The notes under the pieces are model-generated. The model was not told where the DNA came from and searched no databases. It worked only from the letters and a program-made list of their open reading frames with translations. The translations under genes were made by a program, and so were the position numbers. This document shows positions 8,681 through 17,664 of a stretch of DNA of 64,000 nt, one piece after another. Each line of letters opens with the position of its first letter. The first letter of the stretch is position 1. The stretch covers positions 1-64,000 of the forward strand of contig JAPLTE010000123.1 of the NCBI GenBank assembly GCA_026398235.1, written 5' to 3'. This DNA comes from Verrucomicrobiota bacterium (GTDB lineage: Bacteria > Verrucomicrobiota > Verrucomicrobiia > Chthoniobacterales > Chthoniobacteraceae).

Positions 8681-9202
8681 ATGATTCCTGTTTTTAGCCA
8701 ATCCGACAGAATACCGCCTGATTTGGGCGATCTATCACTCCAAAGTTTTATCGAAGCGGAGGATAAGGACTTGGGCGTGCAAATTCGGTATACACGCGGG
8801 GCAACAAGGGCAGACGTCTATCTCTACGATTTTGGCACGTCCGGCACAAAATCAATAAGTCATTCGGACAGTTTAGAACATTTCAAGGCATGTTGTTCGG
8901 ATGTATTGTCTCTTGCAGATGCCGGATTCTATCGCAATGTGAAACTCGAACAATGCGATGGGTGGGAACTTGAAGGATGTCATGCAGGAACCTGTTTCAT
9001 TCATGCTCAATTTTCTTTTCAAATTCCAGATACTCAGATTTCCATTGATGTTGGAGAGCAGATATCCCATTTGCTTTTGACTACCTTTAAAGGATTTTTT
9101 TTAAAAGTGAGATTCAGTTATCCTGCCAACTCACACCCCGACCGCATTTTAGACATTCGGGAATTTTTATTCGACCTGCTAACAAAACTAAAAACCGCTT
9201 AA
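8681..9202 (+). CDS. Hypothetical protein
   Basis: Not recognised. The 173-residue soluble protein has no signal peptide or membrane helix. It has alternating beta-like segments (VQIRYTRGATRADVYLYDFG; THIS-like region ISIDVGEQISHLLLTTFKGFFLKVRFSYP) and five cysteines clustered in residues ~65-110. Like its upstream partner (gap 6 bases) it is AT-rich relative to the surroundings, consistent with recent acquisition. It converges with the SNF2 helicase gene, 5 bases between stops. Confidence 0.55.
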   Translation: MIPVFSQSDRIPPDLGDLSLQSFIEAEDKDLGVQIRYTRGATRADVYLYDFGTSGTKSISHSDSLEHFKACCSDVLSLADAGFYRNVKLEQCDGWELEGCHAGTCFIHAQFSFQIPDTQISIDVGEQISHLLLTTFKGFFLKVRFSYPANSHPDRILDIREFLFDLLTKLKTA

Positions 9203-9207
9203 CAAAA

Positions 9208-12200
9208 TTACTCCAGCAATCCGCGAATCTCCTCTAGCGTGAGCCCTTCCATCAGCGGCTCTTCATTTTCGATGGCGGCATCGATGATCTCCCGCTTCTT
9301 GCGCTGTAAGTGGAGAATCTTTTCTTCCACCGTTCCACGCGCGATCAGCTTGTAAGCCGTGACCACGTTCTTCTGGCCGATGCGATGGGCGCGGTCGGTC
9401 GCTTGCGCTTCCACCGCCGGGTTCCACCATGGGTCGAAATGGATCACCGTATCCGCCGCCGTGAGATTCAACCCGACGCCACCCGCTTTGAGGCTGATGA
9501 GGAACACCGGGGCATCCCCATTCTGAAAACGGTCCACCTCTTCCATCCGGTCGCGCGTCTGGCCGTCGAGATAACAGTAGGCGATCCCCTGCCCTTCCAA
9601 TTCCCGTCGCAAAAGCGTGAGCATGGAAACGAACTGGCTGAAGACCAGCACGCGGTGGCCCCCATCGACGGCTTCCTGGAGCAGTTCGTTAAATAATTCC
9701 ACCTTGCCGGAATCGGCTTTGGCGGCTGCCGCACCCGCTTTGTCCAACAAACGCAAATCGCACGATGCCTGGCGCAACCGCAGCAACGCCGTGAGCATGA
9801 GCATCTGCGCGCGACCCGCATTCTTTTCCCCGGTTGCCTCGTCGATCTGGGCGCGCGCCCCTTGCAACAGCGCCGCGTACACCTGCTTCTGCGCCTCGTT
9901 CAATTCGCAATAGGCCACGTTCTCCAGCTTCTGCGGGAGATCCGCCGCCACTTCCTGCTTGCGCCGACGCAGCAGGAACGGCCGCAGCCGCTTGGCGAGC
10001 CGCGCGAGGGTCTCCTTGTCATTCTGGCGGGCGATGGGGATTTCATAGCGCTCGCGGAAATCGTCGCGCTCGCCCAAATAACCGGGCATGACAAAGTTCA
10101 TCAGCGACCAGATATCGCGCACGGAATTTTCCACCGGCGTTCCGGTGAGGATGAATTTGCGGGCCGCGCGCAGCATCCCGGCCGCCTGCGCGTTCTGGGT
10201 ATCGGGATTTTTGATGTGCTGCGCTTCGTCCAGAATGACGGTCGAAAACGCAAACTGCCGATACCGCTCGGCATCGCGGCGCAAAAGCGGGTAGCTCGTA
10301 ATGACGAGGTCCGCTTTCGGTATCTCCGCAAATTTTCGGGAACGTTGCGCGCCTTCGATGACAAGCACCTTCCGTTCGGGTGTGAATTTCTCCACCTCGC
10401 GCTGCCAGTTAAAAATGAGCGAAGAGGGACAGACCACCAGCGATGGACCCGGCTGGGTGCGCAAATAGGCGAGCGCCTGCAAGGTCTTCCCAAGCCCCAT
10501 GTCGTCGGCGAGGATGCCGCCCAACCCATTCGCGCCCAAAAAATGGAGCCACGCAGCTCCGTGCTTTTGATAACCGCGCAGAACCGTCTCCAAATCCCCC
10601 AGGGGCAGCGGCGTCATCTCGACCTTGCCCTGCTGGCTTTGCGCCCATTGACGCCAGTTGGCTCCGGCATGGACGGCAAACCCGGCCCCCGCCGCGGCAG
10701 CTTCCAAGTAACCCGCATGCGCCTTGTCAATCCGATAGCTTCCTGGCTGGCGCTGTTGCGGATTGCAGTCGCGCAAAACGCTTTGGAAATCATCAAGCAA
10801 CGCGCTATTGAACACCGCGAGCTTGCCGCTCTTGAGCCGGACGTGGTTCTGGCCGAGTTGCAGCATCCGCTGGACTTCGGCGGCGGAAAACCGTTCGCCG
10901 CTCCCGGTGGAGAGGTCGAACTGGAGGTCAAACCATTGTTCGCCCGAGCTGAGAATCTCCACGCGCGGCGTGATCCGCTCGATTTCCGCTGAGACGTTCG
11001 TAAACCGCGGGCCGAGCGTCACGTCCCACTGAGCCGCCAGCGCCGGATACCCTTCGCCAAAGAACGTCAAAATGGCGCGCTCCCCCCGGAGCACGAAATG
11101 CCCGGTCCCATCCGGCCCCGTAAACCCAAAACGCGTCAAATCCGCCAACGCCAACCGTTCGGCCTCGAAATTGCGACAGAGGATGTGCGAAGGATCGGCG
11201 GGGTCCGGCAGCGCCCAGTTTTCCGAAGGGCTCGTGACGCCGAGCGTGACCACGCGTTTGGAATAGATGCGTTGGAGCCGCGCGGCAAGGTGGTTCAAGG
11301 AGCCTTCCAAAGTAAGCGAAAAAGTCCCCGCCTCCGGGATCATCCGCGGTGCGGCCCCGGCAGCGGCGGCACTCCCCGTCACTTCGAAAAAAGCGCGCAA
11401 CGCCGGAAGTTCCGTCGCGAGGAACGGCGCGGCTTGTTCCGGGGGCAGCATCACATCCCGCCGCAGTAACTCGTTGTAAGCGGGCGGCAAGCCGGGTGCC
11501 GCAGGGGCAAAGACCGAGTTCGTCAGCGTCCAGGCCGGTCCCTGCCCTGCAATCAAGAGCCGGGTATCCGCCGCCCACACCACATGGAGCGTCACACGGC
11601 CCAATGAATCGGACTGCACCTCCAGCTTGGGCAAAACGGGTTGGCTGGAAATATGCACTGCCGCGGATTTCCCGAAAGTGACCCGAGGGTGCCCGCGCAA
11701 CCCTTCCAGCAATTGCAGCCCTTTTTCGCGCGAGAGCGAGAGCATCCCCGAAAGAGAGCCGGGAAGCAGTGCCCGGACGGCTTCCACGAGACGCAGATCC
11801 GCTTCCGAACACCGGTAGGTCTCCTTTTCACTTAAAGCATTGAGCAACACCCTTCGGCCGCTCCGGTCCGCCTCGATGCCGACCGTCAGGTTGCCGCGCT
11901 CCCAAGCTGGGAGAAATTGCGGCGGAAGAATCACGTGCAGCGCCACGAAATCTGGCCCGGTGCCACCCGCGTCCGCCAAAATAAAATGCGGAGCGGATCC
12001 CGGTGCGGCGGATTGCGAGGGGGACGGTTGTGGGGGCCGGTTCCGGCTCGCCAGGTCCGATCCGGGGCCGGTCTTGTGCAGCAAAAGCGCATACCCGACC
12101 GCCAGCGAATGGGCGCAAATGGCTCCGTATTGGCGCGACTGGCGGCACGGGCAGAGGTTCTCGATGTCGCTCTTGGACGAAATCTTGAGTCCCGCGCGCA

Positions 12201-12363
12201 ACTCCAATTCCCCCTCGCGCACCACTCCCTTGAGCACCGGAGGGGTGTAAGCGGCGCTCACCACGCGACCCGATTCCACGAGAGCACGGGCGAGCTTGGC
12301 CGCCTGCCATCCCCCGGCGTCCATGAGCAAACGCTCGGTAAGTTCGACATGGGACATGGACAT
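9208..12363 (-). CDS. SWIM zinc finger plus SNF2-family helicase-like ATPase
   Basis: 1051 residues. The N-terminal region has a SWIM zinc finger (CPCRQSRQYGAICAHS, about residues 71-86, CxC...CxH). The C-terminal half is an SNF2/RapA-type ATPase: Walker A in LADDMGLGKTLQAL, DEAQ box in VILDEAQHIKN, motif III LTGTPVENS, motif V GGVGLNLTAAD, and motif VI DPWWNPAVEAQATDRAHRIGQ. Such proteins translocate on double-stranded DNA and remodel protein-DNA complexes; the specific role in bacteria is usually unknown. It appears monocistronic and is followed (in its own direction, upstream side) by a 9-bp-period inverted repeat. Start ATG 12363 or 12357. Confidence 0.9.
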   Translation of the reverse strand: MSMSHVELTERLLMDAGGWQAAKLARALVESGRVVSAAYTPPVLKGVVREGELELRAGLKISSKSDIENLCPCRQSRQYGAICAHSLAVGYALLLHKTGPGSDLASRNRPPQPSPSQSAAPGSAPHFILADAGGTGPDFVALHVILPPQFLPAWERGNLTVGIEADRSGRRVLLNALSEKETYRCSEADLRLVEAVRALLPGSLSGMLSLSREKGLQLLEGLRGHPRVTFGKSAAVHISSQPVLPKLEVQSDSLGRVTLHVVWAADTRLLIAGQGPAWTLTNSVFAPAAPGLPPAYNELLRRDVMLPPEQAAPFLATELPALRAFFEVTGSAAAAGAAPRMIPEAGTFSLTLEGSLNHLAARLQRIYSKRVVTLGVTSPSENWALPDPADPSHILCRNFEAERLALADLTRFGFTGPDGTGHFVLRGERAILTFFGEGYPALAAQWDVTLGPRFTNVSAEIERITPRVEILSSGEQWFDLQFDLSTGSGERFSAAEVQRMLQLGQNHVRLKSGKLAVFNSALLDDFQSVLRDCNPQQRQPGSYRIDKAHAGYLEAAAAGAGFAVHAGANWRQWAQSQQGKVEMTPLPLGDLETVLRGYQKHGAAWLHFLGANGLGGILADDMGLGKTLQALAYLRTQPGPSLVVCPSSLIFNWQREVEKFTPERKVLVIEGAQRSRKFAEIPKADLVITSYPLLRRDAERYRQFAFSTVILDEAQHIKNPDTQNAQAAGMLRAARKFILTGTPVENSVRDIWSLMNFVMPGYLGERDDFRERYEIPIARQNDKETLARLAKRLRPFLLRRRKQEVAADLPQKLENVAYCELNEAQKQVYAALLQGARAQIDEATGEKNAGRAQMLMLTALLRLRQASCDLRLLDKAGAAAAKADSGKVELFNELLQEAVDGGHRVLVFSQFVSMLTLLRRELEGQGIAYCYLDGQTRDRMEEVDRFQNGDAPVFLISLKAGGVGLNLTAADTVIHFDPWWNPAVEAQATDRAHRIGQKNVVTAYKLIARGTVEEKILHLQRKKREIIDAAIENEEPLMEGLTLEEIRGLLE

Positions 12364-12371
12364 CTTGGCAA

Positions 12372-12510
12372 TTTAGACAGGATTAACAAGATTAACAAGA
12401 TTGACATGATTTACAGGATTTTTCGGATTGAGGTCACAAATGCTCACCAGCCCTCACAGACTGCGGGCATAATCCTGATAATCCTCAAAATCCTGTGAAT
12501 CCTGTCTAAA
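12372..12510. repeat. Inverted repeat built from 9-bp degenerate units
   Basis: The outer ends TTTAGACAGGATT (12372-12384) and AATCCTGTCTAAA (12498-12510) are perfect 13-bp reverse complements. Inside, both arms are made of 9-base units: GATTAACAA, GATTGACAT, GATTTACAG on the left and AATCCTGAT, AATCCTCAA, AATCCTGTG on the right. The arms face each other across an about 45-base centre. It lies between the start of the SNF2 gene and the end of fabD. It could form a long hairpin, act as a terminator-like barrier, or be a small mobile or repetitive element. Confidence 0.75.
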
Positions 12511-12583
12511 AATTCCCGGCTTAGCCGCGCACAAAGCTCACGAACCAAGCTTACCCCATCCCTCTCCTGTTCGTCTTGTCTCG

Positions 12584-13525
12584 CTATTCCTTCAACTTCG
12601 CGACAGCCGTCTGGAGGCTCGGCACGTCGGAGATGGAGAAGACGTGGGTGCCCTTGCGGATGCGTCCGAAGAGACCGGCCAGCACGCCACCGGGGCCAAA
12701 TTCGATGAAAAGGTCCACTTTTTCCACATCCAGGAGGTATTCCATCGACTCCGCCCAACGCACGCTGCTCGTCACCTGCTCGCGCAGGGCATTGCGGATC
12801 GCGGGAGCTTCGGACACCGGCTGAGCGTCCACATTGCCCACCACGAGGTATTTGGGGGCGGCAAACTCCGTGCGCTCAAGCACTTCGCCCAACTTGACAT
12901 AGGCGGAATTCATCAACCGGGAATGATAAGCCCCGGCGACATTGAGCAACTGGGCGCGACGGATGTTGTGTTCTTTGGCGAGGCCCACGGCGAGCTCCAC
13001 CTTGGCGCGCTCCCCGGAAATGACGATCTGACCCGGAGCGTTCAGGTTCGCGATGTCCACATCGGTTTCAGCGGCAAGATTGCGCACATCGCTCTCCTCG
13101 GCACCGATCATCGCGGCCATGGTCCCTTCGGTATTCTCGCAGGCTTCCTGCATGAAGCTCGCGCGCTGGGCCACGAGGGAAAGGCCGGTTTCAAAGTCAA
13201 ACGTTCCGGCAGCCGCGTGGGCTGTGAATTCGCCCAAAGAAAGTCCGGCGGTGGCGACCACCCCGGGCAATGCCCCCCCCATTTCCTGAAGAAAGGCCGC
13301 GAGACAGGCCGAACCGTGCACGTAGAGGGCGGGTTGGCAGTTGACCGTCTGCGTCAGCTCCTCCTGGGGGCCCTCGAACATCAACTGGCTCAGCGGACGG
13401 TTCAAAGCGGCGTCTGCCCGGCGGAACAAATCGGCCGCGACGGGGTACTGTTCAGAGAGGTCCTTGCCCATCCCGACGGTTTGTGCGCCCTGGCCGGAAA
13501 AGAGGAATGCAATACGTTTACTCAT
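12584..13525 (-). CDS. fabD: Malonyl-CoA:ACP transacylase
   Basis: The 313-residue enzyme transfers malonyl from CoA to acyl carrier protein for fatty acid synthesis. The N-terminal FLFSGQGAQTVGMG motif, the nucleophile Ser96 in GLSLGEFTA and the catalytic His in GAYHSRLMNSA (~residue 200) are visible. I chose ATG 13525 (MSKRIAFLF), which matches the family's normal start; the frame is open to 13582 without support. Unusually, no fabH, fabG or acpP lies beside it, so fatty acid genes are not clustered here. Confidence 0.93.
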   Translation of the reverse strand: MSKRIAFLFSGQGAQTVGMGKDLSEQYPVAADLFRRADAALNRPLSQLMFEGPQEELTQTVNCQPALYVHGSACLAAFLQEMGGALPGVVATAGLSLGEFTAHAAAGTFDFETGLSLVAQRASFMQEACENTEGTMAAMIGAEESDVRNLAAETDVDIANLNAPGQIVISGERAKVELAVGLAKEHNIRRAQLLNVAGAYHSRLMNSAYVKLGEVLERTEFAAPKYLVVGNVDAQPVSEAPAIRNALREQVTSSVRWAESMEYLLDVEKVDLFIEFGPGGVLAGLFGRIRKGTHVFSISDVPSLQTAVAKLKE

Positions 13526-14312
13526 AGATAATAGGTCTGTATGGTTGAAATGCGCCGGGCGATTCCGCCCAGCGGGGTTCAAAGTGCTATCAGGAATGGC
13601 GTGAGATGCAAATTTGAATCTTTGGGTTCATTCATCGTGCAGAGCACCGTCTCCCCAAAATCGCGTGAGGCACCTTGTGGCTTGTTTTGCTTTTCGACGA
13701 GCCTTGGCCGTTGATGAACCGGAGGGCAGGTTGGATCTTGGAACGGCAGGGATGCTACTCCGGGCCGTCCAAAATGCGCGCTATTTGGAATCCATCCAGA
13801 GGCTAAGAATCGCACACCTCCGGGGCGGCGCGGAGTGCCGCCCCTACCGCAATTCATCCAAGCGTATCCCCTGTCGCCCTAAGCCTACGCTTTACGCATA
13901 ACATCAGACGTAAAAGACTCGACACATGGCATTTACATCATTTACTTAACAAGCAAAAAGCCCCAAAGAAATCCTCTGAAAACAGTGTATTTATTTTACG
14001 TATTAACTTTTCCATCATTCTCATTTCAAGCATTTTGAATTATGTGTTAATAAGGTTATTCACAGCCAAGAGCGATGGAGCCGCCGGGTGCGCCCTCGGC
14101 TCGCGAATGGCGGGGAGGGCGGGTGTCGAATTGACCCCGGAACGCATCAAACAAAGGACCAGGGGGGACAGTCGAGGGGAGGGATTGCCGAGAGCTACGG
14201 ATTCGGCTAGTCCACGGAAGGGGACGTCCTTGCCCGTGCAGACACAGGGAAAACCAAGAGAGGCATCCTTGCTCAAGCGGGGCAACACCCACCTGCCATG
14301 TAATTAGGGCAG
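13526..14312. other. Non-coding stretch with GC hairpin and AT-rich island
   Basis: No convincing gene in ~790 bases. Short open frames here have proline/arginine-rich, low-complexity translations and no family resemblance. A perfect 8-bp hairpin GGGGCGGC/GCCGCCCC spans 13822-13844 with a 7-base loop and no T run. An AT-rich island follows at about 13900-14060 and ends with TTATTCACA (14056-14064), which fits the DnaA-box consensus. The right part (14070-14300) is GC-rich without a recognisable feature. Confidence 0.5.
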
Positions 14313-14504
14313 CTAGTTCTCCCCGTTCAGCTTGCCGCGCGAGATCGCCATTTCTTCCTTCACCAAATCCCCCATCCCCTCGACATCTTTATCGATGAGG
14401 GTGATCAGATAATTACTCAGGGAACGGCGTTCGCGTTTGGCGCGGATTTTGGCCTTCTCAAGCAGATCTTCGGGGCAACGGAAGGCGGTGTATTTGCTGC
14501 TCAT
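14313..14504 (-). CDS. Small ribbon-helix-helix-like protein
   Basis: A 63-residue protein starting at ATG 14504 (MSSKYTAFRCPEDLLEKAKIRAK). The pattern of a short beta strand, then LLEKAKIRAKRERRSLSNYLITLIDKDVEG, fits a CopG/Arc-type ribbon-helix-helix DNA-binding fold. Such proteins act as small repressors or as antitoxins, but no toxin gene lies next to it. It is upstream of no obvious partner; tgt on the same strand ends... begins 87 bases upstream of its start. Family assignment is tentative because the domain is short. Confidence 0.55.
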   Translation of the reverse strand: MSSKYTAFRCPEDLLEKAKIRAKRERRSLSNYLITLIDKDVEGMGDLVKEEMAISRGKLNGEN

Positions 14505-14590
14505 TACTAGTGGGACAATGTTCGTCCCCTTTACATCAGGGCTGCCCGCACAAGTAAAGCGTTTTGTGAACATTTGCCCCACAAAGAGCA

Positions 14591-15727
14591 TTACTCTGTA
14601 TTGGGCTGCCACACTTTGTAGTTGGCCACAAACTCCCGCCGGAACCGCTCAAACGTCCCTTGCTCGATCTCTTTGCGAGCCCGGTCCATGAGGTTGAGGT
14701 AGAAATGCAAATTGTGCAGCGAGATCAGCCGCAGCCCGAGGATCTCCTCGGATTTGACCAAATGGCGCAGGTAACCGCGTGAGAATTCCCGACACGCCGG
14801 GCAGGTGCACCCCTCCTCGATCGGCCCCTTGTCCATAATGTAGGGGCTGTTTTTCAGATTCAATGTCCCGAGCGCTGTGAAGGCCGCCCCATTGCGGGCG
14901 ATGCGGGTCGGAAGCACGCAATCGAACATGTCGACCCCGCGTGCGATCATTTCCAGCATCTGCGGCGGCGTGCCGAGGCCCATGGCATACCGGGCCTTGT
15001 TCGCGGGCAAAAACGGTTCGGCATTCTCAACGGCCGCCATCATTTCCGACTCCGGTTCCCCGACGCTGACCCCTCCGATGGCATACCCGTCAAATTCCAT
15101 CGCGACCAAAGCTTCCGCGCTCGTGCGGCGCAGATCCGCAAAAGTGGCCCCCTGGACAATGCCAAAGACCGCGCCGCGGGGCTGCCCCGCGGCATCCCGG
15201 GCCAGCGCCCAGTCGCGGCAACGTTGCGCCCAGCGCAAAGTCAGTTCCAGACTTTTTGCCGCGTAATCATACTCGCAGGGATACGGAGGGCACTCGTCAA
15301 AAGCCATGGCAATATCGCTCCCGAGCGTCGCCTGGATATCCATTGCCGTCTCCGGTCCGATGAAGCAAGGCGCGCCGTCCAGATGATTTTGGAAATGCAC
15401 CCCTTCCTCGGTGATCTTGCGCAGCTTGGCCAGCGAGAACACCTGGAAACCGCCGCTGTCGGTCAGGATCGGCCCCTGCCAATTCATGAAATTGTGGAGT
15501 CCCTCGAAATGGCGCATCACGTGCATTCCCGGCCGCACAAAAAGATGGTAGGTGTTGCCAAGAATGATCTGGGCATTCATCTCGCGCAACTCCCGCGGGC
15601 TGACGGCTTTCACCGACCCCTGCGTGCCCACCGGCATGAAGATGGGGGTTTGGATCACCCCATGAGCAGTGGTCAGGCGGCCCCGGCGGGCTTTGGAAGC
15701 GGGATCAGTGGCTAGAAGTTCAAACAC
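14591..15727 (-). CDS. tgt: tRNA-guanine transglycosylase
   Basis: The 378-residue enzyme exchanges guanine for the queuosine precursor preQ1 at wobble position 34 of GUN tRNAs. Evidence: the N-terminal ARRGRLTTAHGVIQTPIFMPVGTQGSVKA block, LSDSGGFQVFSL-like segment (ILTDSGGFQVFSLAKL), GGVSVGEPESEM, DCVLPTRIARNGAAFT with the nucleophile Asp, and the zinc site CTCPACREFSRGYLRHL...HNLHFY near the C-terminus. Length is normal. It is a single gene; other queuosine genes are not visible nearby. Confidence 0.95.
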   Translation of the reverse strand: MFELLATDPASKARRGRLTTAHGVIQTPIFMPVGTQGSVKAVSPRELREMNAQIILGNTYHLFVRPGMHVMRHFEGLHNFMNWQGPILTDSGGFQVFSLAKLRKITEEGVHFQNHLDGAPCFIGPETAMDIQATLGSDIAMAFDECPPYPCEYDYAAKSLELTLRWAQRCRDWALARDAAGQPRGAVFGIVQGATFADLRRTSAEALVAMEFDGYAIGGVSVGEPESEMMAAVENAEPFLPANKARYAMGLGTPPQMLEMIARGVDMFDCVLPTRIARNGAAFTALGTLNLKNSPYIMDKGPIEEGCTCPACREFSRGYLRHLVKSEEILGLRLISLHNLHFYLNLMDRARKEIEQGTFERFRREFVANYKVWQPNTE

Positions 15728-15821
15728 GCCGGGAGGTTACGGGATGCAATGCGCATTGGGAAACAAGAAATGAGGGGCGATTGAATCAGCGAATCCCCTA
15801 AGGAAAATCCACGGCCTACCC

Positions 15822-15850
15822 TTGACGCTCCCGCTGCATTCCTTTAGCGT
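15822..15850 (+). promoter_or_regulatory. Candidate promoter of the bamD-like/lptE operon
   Basis: TTGACG (15822-15827), a 17-base spacer and TAGCGT (15845-15850) precede the start codon at 15860 by 9 bases. A good -35 and a weak -10. If real, the mRNA would be almost leaderless. Confidence 0.35.
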
Positions 15851-15859
15851 CAGCCCGAT

Positions 15860-17029
15860 ATGCGGAAGCTCATTGTTTTCTCTTCACTCCTCCTGGCTTT
15901 CACCCTGCTGACCGCCCCGCCCCTTTATGCGGCAGTGGTTTATCGTCCCGGGGAGGGATTCCACGGAGAGGAGGAAGACTCCGGCGCATTGGAAAAATCC
16001 GCCAGCGAGCAACTTCACAAGGCACAAGCGCTCGAATCCGAAGGGAGCCTGAAGAAAGCGATCGGAGCTTACCGGGCGTTGCTGCGCGGATTTCCCGCCT
16101 CGGGTGCCGCTTCGCAGGCGCAGTTCAAAATCGCCCAACTCAACGAGCAGACCGGCGAGCCGGAGCGGGCTTTTGAAGCTTACAGCAAATACATTCTCAA
16201 CTACCCGCGCGGCAAGGAATTCGACACCGTTGTGGAGCGGCAGTTCGGGATCGCGAAAGCGTTTTTGGACGGTGAACGGCGCAAGCTTTTTGGCATGAAA
16301 ACCTTTGGTTCCATGGAACGCGCCCAAAAAATGTTCGAGGAGATCGTGAAAAGCGCCCCGTATAGCAAAGAGGCACCGCTGGCCCAGTTCAACATCGGCA
16401 TGGCGCTCGAAAAACAGGGGCAATACGCCGAAGCAATCGCGGCCTATCAGTTAGCCACGGATCATTACCCCAACGACGACGTGGCCGGCGACGCCCAATA
16501 CCAGATCGGATACGTGCAGATGCACCTCATCGAAAACGGCTCCAATGATGCCGCCTCGCGGCTGAAGGCCCGGGATGCTTTTGAAGATTTCACCGTGCGC
16601 TATCCCCAAAGCGAAAAAATCCCGCAAGCCCGCGAAAACATCGCCAAGCTCTCGGGTACGAGCCTCAAAAAGAATTTGGAAGTGGCCCGTTTCTACGAAA
16701 AAACCAAGAACTTCAAAGCCGCCACCATTTACTACAAAGGGGTGATCCAGGAGGGAAAGGACGCGCCCGAAGCCGAGGAAGCCCGCAAGGCGATTGAGCG
16801 GATGAAAGGGAACGTGGGCGAGGATGCCCTGCGCTCCGGCCCGGAAAACGCCCAGACCGGCAACAAGGCCCGCGAAGCCCGCAAAATGCAGGCGCAAGTG
16901 GATATCGCCTCACGGCCGGATTACGCGGGCCCTCCCGCCCCTGTGGTTCCCGAGGAAACCGCGCCGGAAAAACCGAAGCTGCGCACTTCCGGGTCCCCTA
17001 TGCCGGAACCCGCCCTGCCCAGCCAATAA
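15860..17029 (+). CDS. TPR-repeat outer-membrane assembly protein (BamD-like)
   Basis: 389 residues with an N-terminal signal peptide (KLIVFSSLLLAFTLLTAPPLYAA) and no clear lipobox cysteine. Residues ~40-290 are tetratricopeptide-like repeats of the BamD/YbgF type (LHKAQALESEGSLKKAIGAYRALLRGFP, FNIGMALEKQGQYAEAIAAYQLATDHYP). The last ~80 residues are Pro/Ala-rich and disordered. BamD is an outer membrane lipoprotein of the BAM machine; lack of a lipobox and the longer length make this a BamD-like rather than a proven BamD. It is followed after 9 bases by an lptE-like gene, which supports an outer-membrane biogenesis role. Confidence 0.75.
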   Translation: MRKLIVFSSLLLAFTLLTAPPLYAAVVYRPGEGFHGEEEDSGALEKSASEQLHKAQALESEGSLKKAIGAYRALLRGFPASGAASQAQFKIAQLNEQTGEPERAFEAYSKYILNYPRGKEFDTVVERQFGIAKAFLDGERRKLFGMKTFGSMERAQKMFEEIVKSAPYSKEAPLAQFNIGMALEKQGQYAEAIAAYQLATDHYPNDDVAGDAQYQIGYVQMHLIENGSNDAASRLKARDAFEDFTVRYPQSEKIPQARENIAKLSGTSLKKNLEVARFYEKTKNFKAATIYYKGVIQEGKDAPEAEEARKAIERMKGNVGEDALRSGPENAQTGNKAREARKMQAQVDIASRPDYAGPPAPVVPEETAPEKPKLRTSGSPMPEPALPSQ

Positions 17030-17038
17030 GCCGCCCCA

Positions 17039-17554
17039 ATGAAATCCCCGATCTTCCTCGCGTTGGCAGCTTCGCTCTTCCTCTTTTCCGGTTGCGCCGG
17101 GTACCATATCGGCGCTCGTATTCCCAAGAAAATGGCGGGAGTGGAAACGATCGCCGTGCCCACCTTTCATAACGAGACCCTCGTGCCGCGCCTGGAATCC
17201 CTGGCTGCCAGCACTCTCGTTAAACAATTCCAGCAGGATGGCACATTCGCCATTCGTTCCACAGAAGACGCAGATGTCATTTTGACGGGATCCATCGACC
17301 AGATCCGTCGCCGGGGGGCGCGCTCGGTGCGCAGCGACATCGTCAAACAGCAGGAATTCTATCTGACCGTAGCCATGAGCTACACTCTCACCCGTCGCTA
17401 CACCGGAGAGATGATCGACCGGGGAACCGTGACCGGTGAGACCAGCTTTTTCGTTACCGGCAACGACATCAACCAGGACGAACGACAGGCAATCCCCTTG
17501 GCCATTGAAAAAGCCGCCGTCAATATCGTTGGCCGCGTCACGACCGGTTGGTGA
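17039..17554 (+). CDS. lptE: LptE family LPS-assembly lipoprotein
   Basis: 171 residues with a lipoprotein signal peptide; lipobox FSGC gives Cys19 or so as the modified residue (LFLFSGCAGYHIG). The motif following the Cys (AGYHIGARIPKKMAGVETIAVPTFHNETLVPRLE) and the DADVILTGSIDQIRR, YTLTRRYTGEMIDRG segments fit the LptE/RlpB family found next to TPR proteins in non-proteobacteria. LptE plugs LptD and helps place LPS in the outer membrane. It is probably co-transcribed with the BamD-like gene 9 bases upstream. Confidence 0.8.
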   Translation: MKSPIFLALAASLFLFSGCAGYHIGARIPKKMAGVETIAVPTFHNETLVPRLESLAASTLVKQFQQDGTFAIRSTEDADVILTGSIDQIRRRGARSVRSDIVKQQEFYLTVAMSYTLTRRYTGEMIDRGTVTGETSFFVTGNDINQDERQAIPLAIEKAAVNIVGRVTTGW

Positions 17555-17664
17555 AGAATTGCTGCTGAAAATTCCTTTTCTGATTCGGGCAAAAAACATT
17601 GCTTTGGGCGCTGAGAGGTCCATAAAAAGACTCGCAACCAGCAATGAAAGGAGTTGAAACCAGC

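Noticed and set aside
12372-12510. CRISPR-like repeat
   Set aside because: Units are only 9 bases, degenerate and without spacers; the two arms are inverted.
13579-13857. 92-codon open frame on the minus strand
   Set aside because: Pro/Arg/Gly-rich and crosses the GC hairpin; no similarity to a protein family recognised.
14056-14064. Chromosomal replication origin
   Set aside because: Only one DnaA-box-like site; no dnaA, dnaN, parAB or gidA nearby.
14035-14307. 90-codon open frame on the plus strand
   Set aside because: Begins in the AT island, no ribosome site, composition unlike genuine genes in the window.
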